A stretch of DNA of 64,000 nucleotides, taken from contig CAKOGP040000890.1 of the NCBI GenBank assembly GCA_933822405.4, positions 234,749-298,748 of the forward strand, written 5' to 3'. Made by a program: the position numbers and the translations under genes. The stretch's first letter is position 1. Every line of letters starts with the position of its first letter. This DNA comes from Cylindrotheca closterium (lineage: Eukaryota; Bacillariophyta; Bacillariophyceae; Bacillariales; Bacillariaceae). Shown here one piece after another: positions 28,500 through 38,501 of this stretch. Below the pieces are notes generated by a model, which saw nothing but the letters and a program-made list of their open reading frames with translations, was not told the DNA's origin and made no database searches.

Positions 28500-29373
28500 T
28501 ATTCTTGCCAAAATTCGAAAATCTGATTGGAAACTGCAGGAAAGTTAGTTCCAAATCGTATGTGAACCGATCTGAGGTTGAGCAAGTTTTGGCCTTTTGC
28601 GTCCTCTCCTTTTCAATGAAAGCTTTATGGATCGTCTAATACGAACTGCTGTCTTGGATCCTTGATTGAAAATATTCGGATACCGGTATCGGTACACACC
28701 TCTTCTCGCAGCAGTTTGTAAAACATGGCGTACCCATGCATTCATTCGACATTATGGAATATATCCGCGCGGGCAGTTCGATCAGTAGTTTCTCTGTTTA
28801 TTGTACAAGCGAATAGCGCGAATGTATTTATTGGGGGTACTTATGTGTCATTTTCTCGGAATTTGTCATTGTGATCAATCTGGTCCGTCCGCTCTCCGCG
28901 TGAATCCATCTTCCGCTAATTTGCTGCGCGCGCGTCTGTTCCGACGTCTCCATCTGTTTCATGAGGTGGGGGGCCATGTGACACGCGCGTAATAAGTGTG
29001 GGATCGATAAAAAAGACCCCCCTGTTCTTCATGTTGAAGCTTCTCGGGGAACTCTCCCAGAAATTGACCAATGACCGTTCTTTTACGCGCTGTGACACGA
29101 TTAGCCCCGCAGCTAAATTCGTATCAAGGTGTCCCGTTTCCGGCATTGTAGTCATTACCGTGCAACTACATGTTCATTCATTCTTCTTGACAAGAAGAAA
29201 AGTATTGATTGCAACTCTGTTTTATTATTGAAAGACATCGACAACAACAACAGCTGTGTCATCAAAGCAAGGTACCCGCAGTAGCAGTCCAGAACGGCAA
29301 TAGTACAAAAACTTTACAACAACAACGTTACAACGACAACCACAACGACAACCACAACATCAATCAATCGATC
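28500..29373. other. intergenic, divergent promoter of receptor copy A and the globin gene
   Basis: These 874 bp contain no supported gene. There is a TACCGGTATCGGTAC patch at 28681-28695. From about 29230 to the globin ATG the plus strand is very rich in CAA and AAC triplets, which looks like an unstructured 5' leader. A 66-codon minus-strand frame at 28545-28745 has an Arg/Lys-rich product without a domain and is not called. Confidence 0.5.
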
Positions 29374-30009
29374 ATGTCTTCTAGAGATATTCTCATCGAG
29401 CAGCTCGGGAACGAAAACTCCTACAGAGTGCTCGTGACAAAATACTGCAACCATATTCGAGACAATGACGACTTGACTCCGTTCTTTGGAGACATTGACA
29501 CAGAAAGTTTGGTCAAACTGGAAGAAGAGTTCCTCAAGGCAGCCTTTACAACGGCTGATGGTGGGTCCGGCCGTATGCACCGCCGTGTGAGCAGGCTTCA
29601 TCGCAAGCTCTTTGATCTTGGATTGGACGAAACCCACTTCGACGTGCTCAAAGAACATTTCTTGGATGCACTCAATGACTTTTGCTTGGAAGATGACGCC
29701 TACGAGGCCTGTAGCAAAGATCTCGACTCGATGCGATACATATTTGAAGAAAATGCCAGAAAGAATGCAAAACGAAGGGGTCGACGGTCATCCTTGGGGC
29801 ATCGGGTAGAGCCGAGTAGTGCCCCAGTCGACGAGACGACGATTGCAGGAATAATCCCACCAAGAAGTAACTCTTTGCCTCCAAAAAGAAACTCGGAGGA
29901 CAATAATAGCACCAGAGGTGTCAAGAGAGGAATGCTTGCCGTGACAAAGTCTGGGGACAAACTCAAGGCTATGTTTCAAGCAGGAATAAAACAAAAATTA
30001 AATCAATAA
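29374..30009 (+). CDS. truncated (2/2) hemoglobin-like protein with a basic C-terminal tail
   Basis: The frame opens at TTG 29209, but the first good ATG is at 29374, giving 211 residues. Residues 8-125 align by eye with group I truncated hemoglobins: LGNENSYRVLVTKYCNHI (helices A-B), LTPFFGD (C-E region), EEFLKAAFTTADGG, and SRLHRKLFDLGLDETHFDVLKEHF. His76 in RLHRKL fits the proximal haem ligand. The usual distal Tyr B10 seems to be Cys25, with Tyr at the preceding position. Family members bind O2 or NO and often detoxify NO. The last 80 residues are a Lys/Arg/Ser/Pro-rich tail, not part of the fold, and could be a regulatory or localisation extension. The CAA-rich leader is typical of several genes here. 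Confidence 0.75.
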   Translation: MSSRDILIEQLGNENSYRVLVTKYCNHIRDNDDLTPFFGDIDTESLVKLEEEFLKAAFTTADGGSGRMHRRVSRLHRKLFDLGLDETHFDVLKEHFLDALNDFCLEDDAYEACSKDLDSMRYIFEENARKNAKRRGRRSSLGHRVEPSSAPVDETTIAGIIPPRSNSLPPKRNSEDNNSTRGVKRGMLAVTKSGDKLKAMFQAGIKQKLNQ

Positions 30010-30180
30010 AGAGACAGCATTGGGAGAGAGGTTCAACGGTTTAGCAAGAGAGAAGAATGAAAAAATGAACCAATCAATCAATCGATCAATATCCTTTTAC
30101 GACTCGTTTGCAACATGCGAGAGATTTAATAGCACAACAGTACGTATACTATTGAGATAGAAAATAAAATGCAGAGGATT

Positions 30181-30206
30181 TAATAGTAATAATAATAATA
30201 GCAATA
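30181..30206. repeat. AT-rich TAA/ATA microsatellite
   Basis: This is a short run of TAATAGTAATAATAATAAT type lying between the convergent globin and SNM1 genes, probably in 3' untranslated sequence. Confidence 0.6.
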
Positions 30207-30256
30207 AAGTTTTGAAATCAATCCTGACTCTGCTGTGCTACCGGGCTTCTGTCTCT

Positions 30257-32685
30257 TTACAACTTCAACTTTGTTTGCTTGTGACGAAGGCTCCCGAGAA
30301 GAAGTTGTACCTGTTCATCACTCTTTGAAACACTCACGGTTGGAACAATGCGCTGGGGCTTAAGACACTCAAGGCAGTCCAGTAGTTCGGGGAAACTCGA
30401 ATGTTCACTGTACGGGACCGAGTGCACAGTCATGTTATCCTTTTGGCGAGTACTAATGATACCCGAGGAAGGTTTGCCTCCCATGCTCCAGCCAGTTGGT
30501 CGATACCCCACTACTCGTTTGTAGGGAAAGCTAAAAGGCTTGGAATTTGCGAGGGGTATATAGTCGAGCATCTTTTTGAAGTTGATATCCCCAAGGGGCA
30601 CCACCCATATGGATGCTTCTTCTTTGCGAGTTGTCAAAAGCTCCAGTTGTTCTCTGGACCATTGAAGGGCAGACAAGATCTTGTATCGCCGAGTGTCGAC
30701 GTATACTTTCATTCCGAATCTCGAAGCCACTCTCATGTATATTCTCTCCTTGCCGATTGTGTAGGACCCAAACAAAAACAATGTTTTCCCCTTGTTCTTG
30801 GTTTCAGCTTCAAACACTTTTATGGTTGCCTGGATTGCTTCTTCTTGTGTTGGAAGACTATACTTTGGATCGCAATAAGTAGTGTCGAGAAAGAGTTCGT
30901 CCAATGTTTCCCTGTGCAAGGCCCTCAATGGGGCTTGTTGCATCATGAATTCCCGATTCCAACGAAAGTCTCCCACATGCAGAATTTTCTTCTTGCCCAC
31001 TTCAAATAAGAACATGACTGCTCCTGGACAATGATTGGCATCCAACAAGGTCACTGTTACTGGTTTGTTATTCCTACTACTTTGAATAACTGTAGGAGTT
31101 AGCATTGGCAAAGGATGGATGAATTTCTTGTCCACTCCCAACTGTTGAGCAACGAGTGCAGCGGTGGGTACAGAACAGTAAATAATGCCGTGGCTCCAGC
31201 CGGAAGTGATACCCCCATAATGATCAGCATGGAAATGGGTGAGAAAGTGATTGTTTGTCTGAGCACTACAGGAGGAGTTGGCAATGGAACAAGATGAGTG
31301 AGTGAGTGATTGAGTCCTTGGTTGATGATTAACGTGTGCCCTCCTTCCCATGGCGCGTACCTCTTGGCATACTGGAAACCATCGCAAACAAAATCGGTTC
31401 CAGTGATACGTTTGTAGAGTGGACACGACCTCGTCTGCAACGATGATTCGTTGATCCACAATGATATTAGTTTCTACTCAAATCAATATAATATAAACAA
31501 GTCTCCTAGGCTTCTTACCGATGACGAGAAGTTGCTGTTGCCCGATCGTCTTCGTTTGCGGGAGTTCGAAGGTGTCACATTATCCTTTCGAGTCGCTGCC
31601 CTTTGGTTGGTGATCTCACCTAGTTTGGAGATCCTTCTGGCCCCATTCAAAAGAACGTTGTTCAGGTTTCGAATAGGCATCTTGACAAATGAAGCAAGCG
31701 TTGTCTGTTTGGTAGCACGTTTGTCGTCGCCAGCAATCGCTGCTACCGCCGCTACTGGTTGTGCTGATACTGCCACAGAGGACCATGCAGCATCGTTGTT
31801 TGCTTCCTCCTGAAGCATCTTGGTTGCATTTCCATGCCAATCACTCTCTCGAAATTTTGAGTAAGGATTGTTCGTCGGTTTTGCGGTCTCCTTTTGTTGG
31901 AGATGCTCGATATCGACAAATTCTTCATGATCGTTGTTAATTTTTACATCTCGTCCTGTAATTCCGTGTTTCTTGCTGCATCGCTTGATGTGGTCCACTC
32001 GTCTCTTGAGTTTGGTCAAATCGGCGCCACAGATGAAGCATATGTCATTATTCTTGGAACTCTGTAGAAAGTCACTCGTATTTGTTTCCTGGTGCGATGA
32101 TTCTGCGCCTAAATCATTTATGCTACCAGCGATGTTACCATTGGCCACGTTGGATTCCTCCTGCTGATCTTGTCCACGATGATTGCTACTGTTGTCGACT
32201 TCCACGACTTGCACTTCTTCTTCACCATCTCCTTCGTCATCGCTATCGTTCGGTAGCTGCGTACAATGTACTTCATCTTCACCTTCACTAACGCCAGCGC
32301 CACCATAGTCGTTATTGCCGTTATCAATGTCGTCATCAAGAATCTGAAGTTTAGATTCATTTTCATCGTCGGCGCTTCTGTTTTCGTTTACTTTCACTTC
32401 TGGGCTGCAAAAATCGATTGCTTCGCACTCTTGTGGCGAATTGGATGGCCTTAATTCTTCTTCTGTGATCTTAGCATCTTGCCTCGCAACAACTGACTCT
32501 GGACTACTCAAGCTGCTGCTGCTTTCGTTCGAAAAAGCCAATCGCTTTGGTGCTGAGGTCGAACATTTGAAAGCAACTTCTACATCGCTGTTTTCAGCTG
32601 TCCTACATTCTGTGCATAGTTTCTTATTGGCGAAAGAGATAAAGCGACTTTGACAAGCGTCACAAGTCCGTATTGTCCGAACCAT
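30257..32685 (-). CDS. SNM1/PSO2-type DNA cross-link repair nuclease
   Basis: Three exons on the minus strand: 32685-31519, 31434-31361 and 31265-30257, with introns of 84 and 95 bp. The joined frame is exact at 749 residues. The N-terminus has a CxxC...CxxC zinc ribbon (CDACQSRF, LCTECR). At about residues 216-240 there is a UBZ4-type finger (CFICGADL...HIKRC) as in human SNM1A. The C-terminal half is a metallo-beta-lactamase/beta-CASP exonuclease: CPLYKRITGT, HFHADHYGG, DANHCPGAV, HVGDFR, LDTTYC, SYTIGKE, RPTGW, PYSEHSS and IVPTVSV. These enzymes act as 5' exonucleases in interstrand cross-link repair. An acidic, Ser-rich linker joins the two halves. Confidence 0.92.
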
Positions 32686-32944
32686 TTCTCATGAGCTGCA
32701 TTCAGATATACAGGTATGAAGGTTGATGGCACTGTGATCCACTGAAACTTCCTTCTAATCGAAGTGTTTGTCATTGTGCATTGAATCCGTTGACTGATGC
32801 GACTACATGGGAAAATTGATCCTCAAGAAAGAAACCTCATCTTCAATGAATCTCAATATCCTTGTCTCAATTACATGCGTTTGCCCGAATCCAAGCAGAA
32901 AGTTTGGAAGACAAGTGAAAACAGAAATAATAATCTATAAGGTG

Positions 32945-35900
32945 CTATCTATTGCTGGTGTTGGGGAAAATGGAGGAATTCAACCTCGAAGACTCCTCTT
33001 TCTCTTCTAAATCGCCGTCCACGTTCCGCATTCCAGTCATGGTATAGGCCTTGTGGTTTGTTCTGCCGCTATTGCTCAAAGACATGATCGTCGAATCGTT
33101 CCGTCTTTGACTTTGAGCTATCGCTGGTGTTCTCGTCGAGGCAGACATTCCTCCCGCATTTTCATTCTTCCATACCAATGGAACAAAAATCCAGAGTAGC
33201 AACGACATGGAAGAAAAGAAAACAATGCATAGTCTCATGAAGTAGTTGATGACTGTGTTCGTAGGATCCAGCAAAAAAAGGACTGGGAAGCCGATCAACG
33301 CGATTTGCGCCCAACTGAAGATTGCCATGCCAATCCTTGATGCTTCGCTCAGTTCCTTCGAAACATTGCGGGCCTTGTAGGCCTCCCAAGAGGCAGTCGC
33401 TAGTGCAATGAAGTTGATGAAAAGCAGCAGTGACATGAGGACGACGCCTTCTGTATCATTAGTGCGGCACAGACCGTAAGTATTCCATGGTTGCCCGATG
33501 ACAGAGTCACGCTCAAATCGCAAGGGATCCACAAAGCTCCAGGTCATGAGCACAATAAAGTTGGAAACAACCAAGAGAGCCATTGGGCCAAGCACATCGC
33601 GCTCCCGGACCTTGATCCGACGGAAGTTGACAGCGTTGGTCACAATTGTATTCACACGCTTTAGCTTGGCATATAAGGCTGCGAAGGAGATAGAGAAACC
33701 GAGACTCAAGAGCCACGTGCCCGCCATGCAAGCTGTACTTGCACTCTCCTTTGATACGATTTCATCGTCCAAACTCATGGGGATCAAAGCGGACCCCATC
33801 ACAAAGATACCACAACAAAGTGTAACCAAAAAAAGCGGTTGCATCAGCTTCACTGAATGCTTTTGGCGATTGATCAGACACCACAAACCAAATCCAACGG
33901 CACCGCACAAGATAAAACCTGCCAAACAGAAACCAACGATGCGAATATTTCCCAACTGGTTCAGCGCTTCGGTGGGCAGCACTTGCAATTCTACATCAAC
34001 ATGCATACCGCTTCCACGGCACCCTGGAAAGTCCCCGCCATCAGAAACATCAACGATGACTACAGCTTTTACAACACCAGGTTGTAGGGCACCAAAGTTT
34101 GCAGCCAATTCAAGGTTCAATTGTCCGCCTGCTGGTACTATGTACGGGTCGGTACCGCCGCAGAATCGTACCAGCTCCGGAGTTAGTCCGTTTTGAGACG
34201 AGCACGATAGGAACGCAGGTATGGACTCGATGTTGAGGGATAATCCAAAATCTTCTTCATTGATGAAGGTAGTGCGGAAAAGTACCTCGTCCATTTGTCC
34301 ACTCACACCGACAAGAGCATCGCTACTTTCCCGGATCATAACGATGTTATCAATGTTAGGGCAATCAAAGCAAGTTTGGTACGATGGAGACCAATACTGA
34401 ACTCCCTGTGAACAATCGTCTTCACTTTGCGAAAGATCCAGATTCGAGAAATTAGCCGTGTCATTGAACAGCCGTCCTTCCAACCTTGCCACATAGGTTT
34501 CATTCAAATTTGACAGGTAATCGGCAGTAGCTTGTTGTTCCAAGTAGGGAAGGTCTAGTGAAAGAATGAGCGTGAGATAACGCACAGAAAAACATGCAGA
34601 AAACACAAGCAACTTACCGTAGCCCGGAACTTCTCCAGGAATGTTTAAATTCGTGGTAAGCATCTCATTGAAAGGGTCATTGCAACAGCAGTTGTAACTG
34701 TTCGTTGCGAACTTGTAGATCTTCAATCGTTCGATTGGGACGAAAGCGTCTTGAGTAGCATTCCAGATTTTCAGATCCACCAACCTTCCGATGGCTGGAT
34801 CCAATAGTGTATTGTAGGTTACTCGTAAGCCAGATACTTGTATCACGTTTCCTCCTTCCGCAGTGTTTGCAAAGGAGAATGTTCCGGCAGACACAGAGTG
34901 GTTTGTCAACTTCCAGAGATTGAGGCCAGACATGTAGCCTTCGCAAACATTATTCGCAAAAGGAATTGTCTCCCATAGAAGGGATACTCTTACATCACCA
35001 GCTGGCCATCCAGGTCCATTGTAGGCACCGCCGTTTTCAAAGGCAAAGTCAGCATCTGTTGCCCATCGCATGGCATCTGTAAAGAGATTACCATGTTCAC
35101 ATTCTCCCGCTTCGCATCGCACAAAGAGACGATCGCTAGTCTTTGCTTCGGGAAACTCTGTCGATTGACCTACGACTGGATCGTTAGCTGACGCTGCGTC
35201 GGCCCAAACACGAAGTTGTCCAATGTCACTAGCATAGCTTGCGTCCTTTGCACTTTCAGGGAAGTCTCTCAAGTCCTGGGGTTCATACATAACATTGTTA
35301 AATGCTGGCTTTCCATTTTCTTTCGTCAGTCGGATCAGGGGGAACAATCTAGAGCCAGAGCGATAACTCAATGCCCACATGCTCGAGTCTCCATTGGTGA
35401 GTTTCACTGGCTCTCCACTATTCAGAGTAACTTCAATCCCATTGTAGTCCACAAAGAGAGCTGGTGGATGTTCATGCGTCAAGAGCTCGTCGAGTAGCGT
35501 TTCGCGGTACACAGTCAAGTCAGACAAAATCACAGGGATCCAACATCTTGAGTCCGTCGAAGTATTGTAGGTTCGGTTGACATAGCTGTCATAGGGGCTT
35601 GTGTTTGAAATACAGCCAGACTGTTGGTTGACTCGGTGAATGTAATCCAGTAGGTTTTTGCACGTGCTCAAAATCCCAGCGCTAAGTTCCACAGTGCTAG
35701 CATCTTCAGAAATATGCATCAATGCCACTGAACTCTCTTCGTCAAAGTGAATCTGTTGTACATAACGTGACCAGGGATCGGCAGGACTGGCAATTGCGTT
35801 GGAAATCAATAATGGAAGTTCTTTTGATTGCAGTCCTTCGACGTTTCTTCCAGAGTCGTCGCTCTCCAAAAACCACAATCGTGCCAAAAACAGTTTCCAA

Positions 35901-36205
35901 CCTAAAAGTTCTTGAAAGACAAGGCGGTTGACATCCCACCCTAGAGGATGCTGTTGTGTAAAGGGATGAGAGTAGTCGAATCTGGGAGCAATTATCGTAG
36001 CTGAGGCATTGTATTCGTATGCATATTGTCGTGACCATGCAGCCAAAGTGGCAACTCCACTCGTACACGAAGGGTCTTCAGCATTCTGGCAGTCGGATAA
36101 TCCTCGGCCACTCAACAGGCTCGCGAAGGATACAATCAGATGAATTTCCTCTTGGCTGCCTTCCCCAACGGCTGTGTTGTTTGGTTCAAAAAGATCGAGA
36201 TCCAT
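32945..36205 (-). CDS. receptor copy B: 5'-nucleotidase-like ectodomain fused to a class C GPCR-like 7TM domain
   Basis: The minus-strand frame runs 36205 to 32945 and is open throughout. A 63-bp segment (34617-34555) has perfect GT-AG ends and no stop, and the equivalent segment in copy A is a real intron, so it is probably spliced. That leaves about 1,065 residues. Residues 20-330 follow the order of the UshA/CD73 metallophosphatase domain, but the metal-binding motifs seem lost. Residues 335-515 match the nucleotidase C-terminal domain (GECEHGNLFTDAMRWA, ENGGAY, VIQVSGLRVTYN). A Cys-rich linker follows, then seven helices (about 770-1010) with FAALYAKLKRVNTI and the FVPLVWKN end typical of class C receptors. 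No signal peptide is seen at this start, so a 5' exon may be missing. Confidence 0.8.
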   Translation of the reverse strand: MDLDLFEPNNTAVGEGSQEEIHLIVSFASLLSGRGLSDCQNAEDPSCTSGVATLAAWSRQYAYEYNASATIIAPRFDYSHPFTQQHPLGWDVNRLVFQELLGWKLFLARLWFLESDDSGRNVEGLQSKELPLLISNAIASPADPWSRYVQQIHFDEESSVALMHISEDASTVELSAGILSTCKNLLDYIHRVNQQSGCISNTSPYDSYVNRTYNTSTDSRCWIPVILSDLTVYRETLLDELLTHEHPPALFVDYNGIEVTLNSGEPVKLTNGDSSMWALSYRSGSRLFPLIRLTKENGKPAFNNVMYEPQDLRDFPESAKDASYASDIGQLRVWADAASANDPVVGQSTEFPEAKTSDRLFVRCEAGECEHGNLFTDAMRWATDADFAFENGGAYNGPGWPAGDVRVSLLWETIPFANNVCEGYMSGLNLWKLTNHSVSAGTFSFANTAEGGNVIQVSGLRVTYNTLLDPAIGRLVDLKIWNATQDAFVPIERLKIYKFATNSYNCCCNDPFNEMLTTNLNIPGEVPGYGKLLVFSACFSVRYLTLILSLDLPYLEQQATADYLSNLNETYVARLEGRLFNDTANFSNLDLSQSEDDCSQGVQYWSPSYQTCFDCPNIDNIVMIRESSDALVGVSGQMDEVLFRTTFINEEDFGLSLNIESIPAFLSCSSQNGLTPELVRFCGGTDPYIVPAGGQLNLELAANFGALQPGVVKAVVIVDVSDGGDFPGCRGSGMHVDVELQVLPTEALNQLGNIRIVGFCLAGFILCGAVGFGLWCLINRQKHSVKLMQPLFLVTLCCGIFVMGSALIPMSLDDEIVSKESASTACMAGTWLLSLGFSISFAALYAKLKRVNTIVTNAVNFRRIKVRERDVLGPMALLVVSNFIVLMTWSFVDPLRFERDSVIGQPWNTYGLCRTNDTEGVVLMSLLLFINFIALATASWEAYKARNVSKELSEASRIGMAIFSWAQIALIGFPVLFLLDPTNTVINYFMRLCIVFFSSMSLLLWIFVPLVWKNENAGGMSASTRTPAIAQSQRRNDSTIMSLSNSGRTNHKAYTMTGMRNVDGDLEEKEESSRLNSSIFPNTSNR
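34555..34617 (-). other. in-frame 63-bp intron of receptor copy B
   Basis: The sequence runs GTAAGT to CTAG on the minus strand. Splicing joins GGC TAC G to AC CTT CCC, giving the same GEVPG...LPYLEQ junction as copy A. Since 63 is divisible by three and there is no stop, retention would add 21 residues between the nucleotidase domain and the linker. Confidence 0.75.
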
Positions 36206-36681
36206 CCGTCCAGTAGAGTACAGTATTGATTTGATCTAATTTGATATGAGACGGAACGTGAAGTGAAGCGAGTTCTGTAGGGAAGATGCTCTTGTACTCG
36301 ACCAGTGCCAGGTACGAGTACCCCGGTACACGTACCAGTACAAGGTACTTCCTTGATACGACGTGTGCGAATCTTCCTTGGGCCTAATAAAACTGAGCGT
36401 GGGCGAAATTTGGTCTTTGGCGTCTGTGTTTTTAATCTTATGGAGAGTCTTTCAAAACTGAGACACAATTGTCTCTTACATTCGCTTTTGATGATTCGCC
36501 AGATAACTGACTCGGCAGTTGCGGATGGGAATACCCTGCGGCGATCTCTCAGTACCAGCACTTTGATTGTTGCCCAACTTCGATCACATCGATTGGAAAT
36601 CTGGCAGAGGTACTTTACAATGGTACAGTACAGCCCGTGTAGTATTGTATTTTTAGCAGTAGCCCTCCCTATCTGCTACTA
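36206..36681. promoter_or_regulatory. upstream region of receptor copy B, GTAC-rich
   Basis: These 476 bp hold the densest GTAC cluster in the window, with repeated GTACGAGTACC, CCGGTACACGTACC and AGTACAAGGTAC-type words at 36293-36350 and another group at 36609-36632. No gene is supported; the 141-codon minus-strand frame overlapping the receptor start has no domain. Confidence 0.5.
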
Positions 36682-38190
36682 TCATATCATGTTTAGATCT
36701 TTAAGAATAGTATATGCTCGTTCTCCAACATCCTCGATACTAGCATACTTGTCAGCCAACTCCTTCTCTGTACTCTTAGACAGTGATTGTTGCTGTTGTT
36801 GTTTAGAGGGTGGTGGTGATGGCGTTGTTTTCACGCCTTCCTCCGTTGCAACTGGCGACTTGGCTTGCTTTTGTTCGATGCTTAATTTTGTGGCCAGCAA
36901 AGATCGGTGTAGTGCTTCCTCCTTTTGAGCGTGGCGTCTCTTGCTCGCCAGCTGATCTACTTGGATTCGAGCTCGTAGAAGCTGCTCTTGGAAAACGTAT
37001 GCCTTCTTGCTCGAAACTCCTTGTACTATTGTTGCAGACGCTGTCTCCACCAATAGCAGTTCCTCTTCTTCCCCTCGTGCCACAACTTGCTCTGCTGCAT
37101 TTTCGATCATTTTCAATATACTCAATCGAAGGTCATCCCGCGAAGATGTCTTCTCCGGAAAGGGGACTGAGAGTTTGGCGACAAAGTATTTGTCATCCAC
37201 TTCCTCTTGCCGCTCGACATAGGAGCGAAGGTAGACTCCCGACGGGCCAATCGAGGTGACGCAAGTCTTGATGGGTTGAATAGTAGGACTGTCACTGTCA
37301 TGATGATAGTTGGTTTGAAAGAGTACGTTCAGGTCTGTGGCAAAATCGTCTTCGTTCAACAATTCTTTCATGTTATCAGCCTCTTCTTCCAGTCCCTTGT
37401 TCAATTCGCAGAAGGTCCACCAATCGGGCAAGAGCTCCTCGGTCAAGGTTGCTTCATTCTGCAGTTCAAAGAGTATCTTTTCTTGGGCGGCGAACTGATC
37501 GGCGTTATCATCTTCCCATTCTTTCTTGGCGATGGTTTTAATGGAATCACTTTCCAAGTGTTGAAACTGTTGCACAATGTAGTCTAGCGTGAGAGATGCT
37601 TCAGTTGATGGTGGTGGTGAAAGTTCCGATTTAGTAGCCGAAAATTGAATCGGAATCAATAGTTGAACACAGTGGCCATCTCCTTCTCCACCAGCGGATG
37701 CCAAGGTCGAAACAGCAATCTGAGCTCCTCGCGTATTGACCGCTACCAATTCGGCCGAAAGACAATCTTTGGGCATTAAATGATTGTGGGGAGGTGCAGC
37801 CTGAGCGCAAGCGATATTGATCAAGACTGCTGGAGGAAATTCGGAATATATACGATCGGATACGGATTGCTTGAGATCTTGCTCCGCAAGCAACTCACTT
37901 GCATCAAATTCTTCTTCAGTCTGATATTCACCATCGTCTCCATATATTATGGCATGCCGTATTAGATTTTTCCTGTTTCGACCACATTGGGGGGGCAGGG
38001 GTGATTTTACGCTTGGCGTAAAGTATGAAGTTGACATCGTTGTTGTTGGTGATCTGCATGTTCTCGTCGCATCATAGAACAGTCGTTGTGTCTGCAAACT
38101 CGAAACATGAGTATCCAAGAGCAGGGTTACCATTAAAATCCACGACTTTGGCATTGCTGTTTGACGACTTCTGGTAGTAGATGAAGACAT
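36682..38190 (-). CDS. unknown protein with an N-terminal hydrophobic leader
   Basis: The open frame extends to a GTG at 38598, but the first credible ATG is 38190 (502 residues), with another at 38154. From 38154 the N-terminus MPKSWILMVTLLLDTHVSS looks like a signal peptide, so secretion or plastid import is possible. I recognise no domain. A conserved-looking core (about residues 105-175) is followed by acidic helical stretches and a Lys/Gln-rich region with a polyglutamine run (SKQQQQQS) near the C-terminus, which ends ERAYTILKDLNMI. A perfect TGACGTCA stands 67 bp before the ATG (38257-38264). It is divergent from the potassium channel. Confidence 0.6.
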   Translation of the reverse strand: MSSSTTRSRQTAMPKSWILMVTLLLDTHVSSLQTQRLFYDATRTCRSPTTTMSTSYFTPSVKSPLPPQCGRNRKNLIRHAIIYGDDGEYQTEEEFDASELLAEQDLKQSVSDRIYSEFPPAVLINIACAQAAPPHNHLMPKDCLSAELVAVNTRGAQIAVSTLASAGGEGDGHCVQLLIPIQFSATKSELSPPPSTEASLTLDYIVQQFQHLESDSIKTIAKKEWEDDNADQFAAQEKILFELQNEATLTEELLPDWWTFCELNKGLEEEADNMKELLNEDDFATDLNVLFQTNYHHDSDSPTIQPIKTCVTSIGPSGVYLRSYVERQEEVDDKYFVAKLSVPFPEKTSSRDDLRLSILKMIENAAEQVVARGEEEELLLVETASATIVQGVSSKKAYVFQEQLLRARIQVDQLASKRRHAQKEEALHRSLLATKLSIEQKQAKSPVATEEGVKTTPSPPPSKQQQQQSLSKSTEKELADKYASIEDVGERAYTILKDLNMI

Positions 38191-38501
38191 ATGGGTATCG
38201 TATCTAAAGTGAGAATGATGGGAAGAGAAGATCAATTGATGTAACACAAAGATATCTGACGTCACAGGTTCGACCACTTCGACTACAGAATTTTTGAAAT
38301 GTGACAACCATGATTCAAAAAACAACGGAGTCTCGAAAAAGAGCGTCACAATGATGATTACCGGTACATTCATCAACTGTGTGCAATAGGTAGATTGAAA
38401 GACAATTAAAACGAAAACGACATAGCAAAAAAGAAAGCACATTATATCCGTCGCCAGAACCGCAATCGAAACTAGTCCCTCAAACGTAATCTCAAACAAC
38501 A
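38191..38501. promoter_or_regulatory. divergent promoter with TGACGTCA
   Basis: This 311-bp gap between the unknown gene and the potassium channel holds a TGACGTCA palindrome at 38257-38264 and a TACCGGTAC word at 38359-38367. Either gene could use them; the palindrome is much closer to the unknown gene. Confidence 0.5.
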
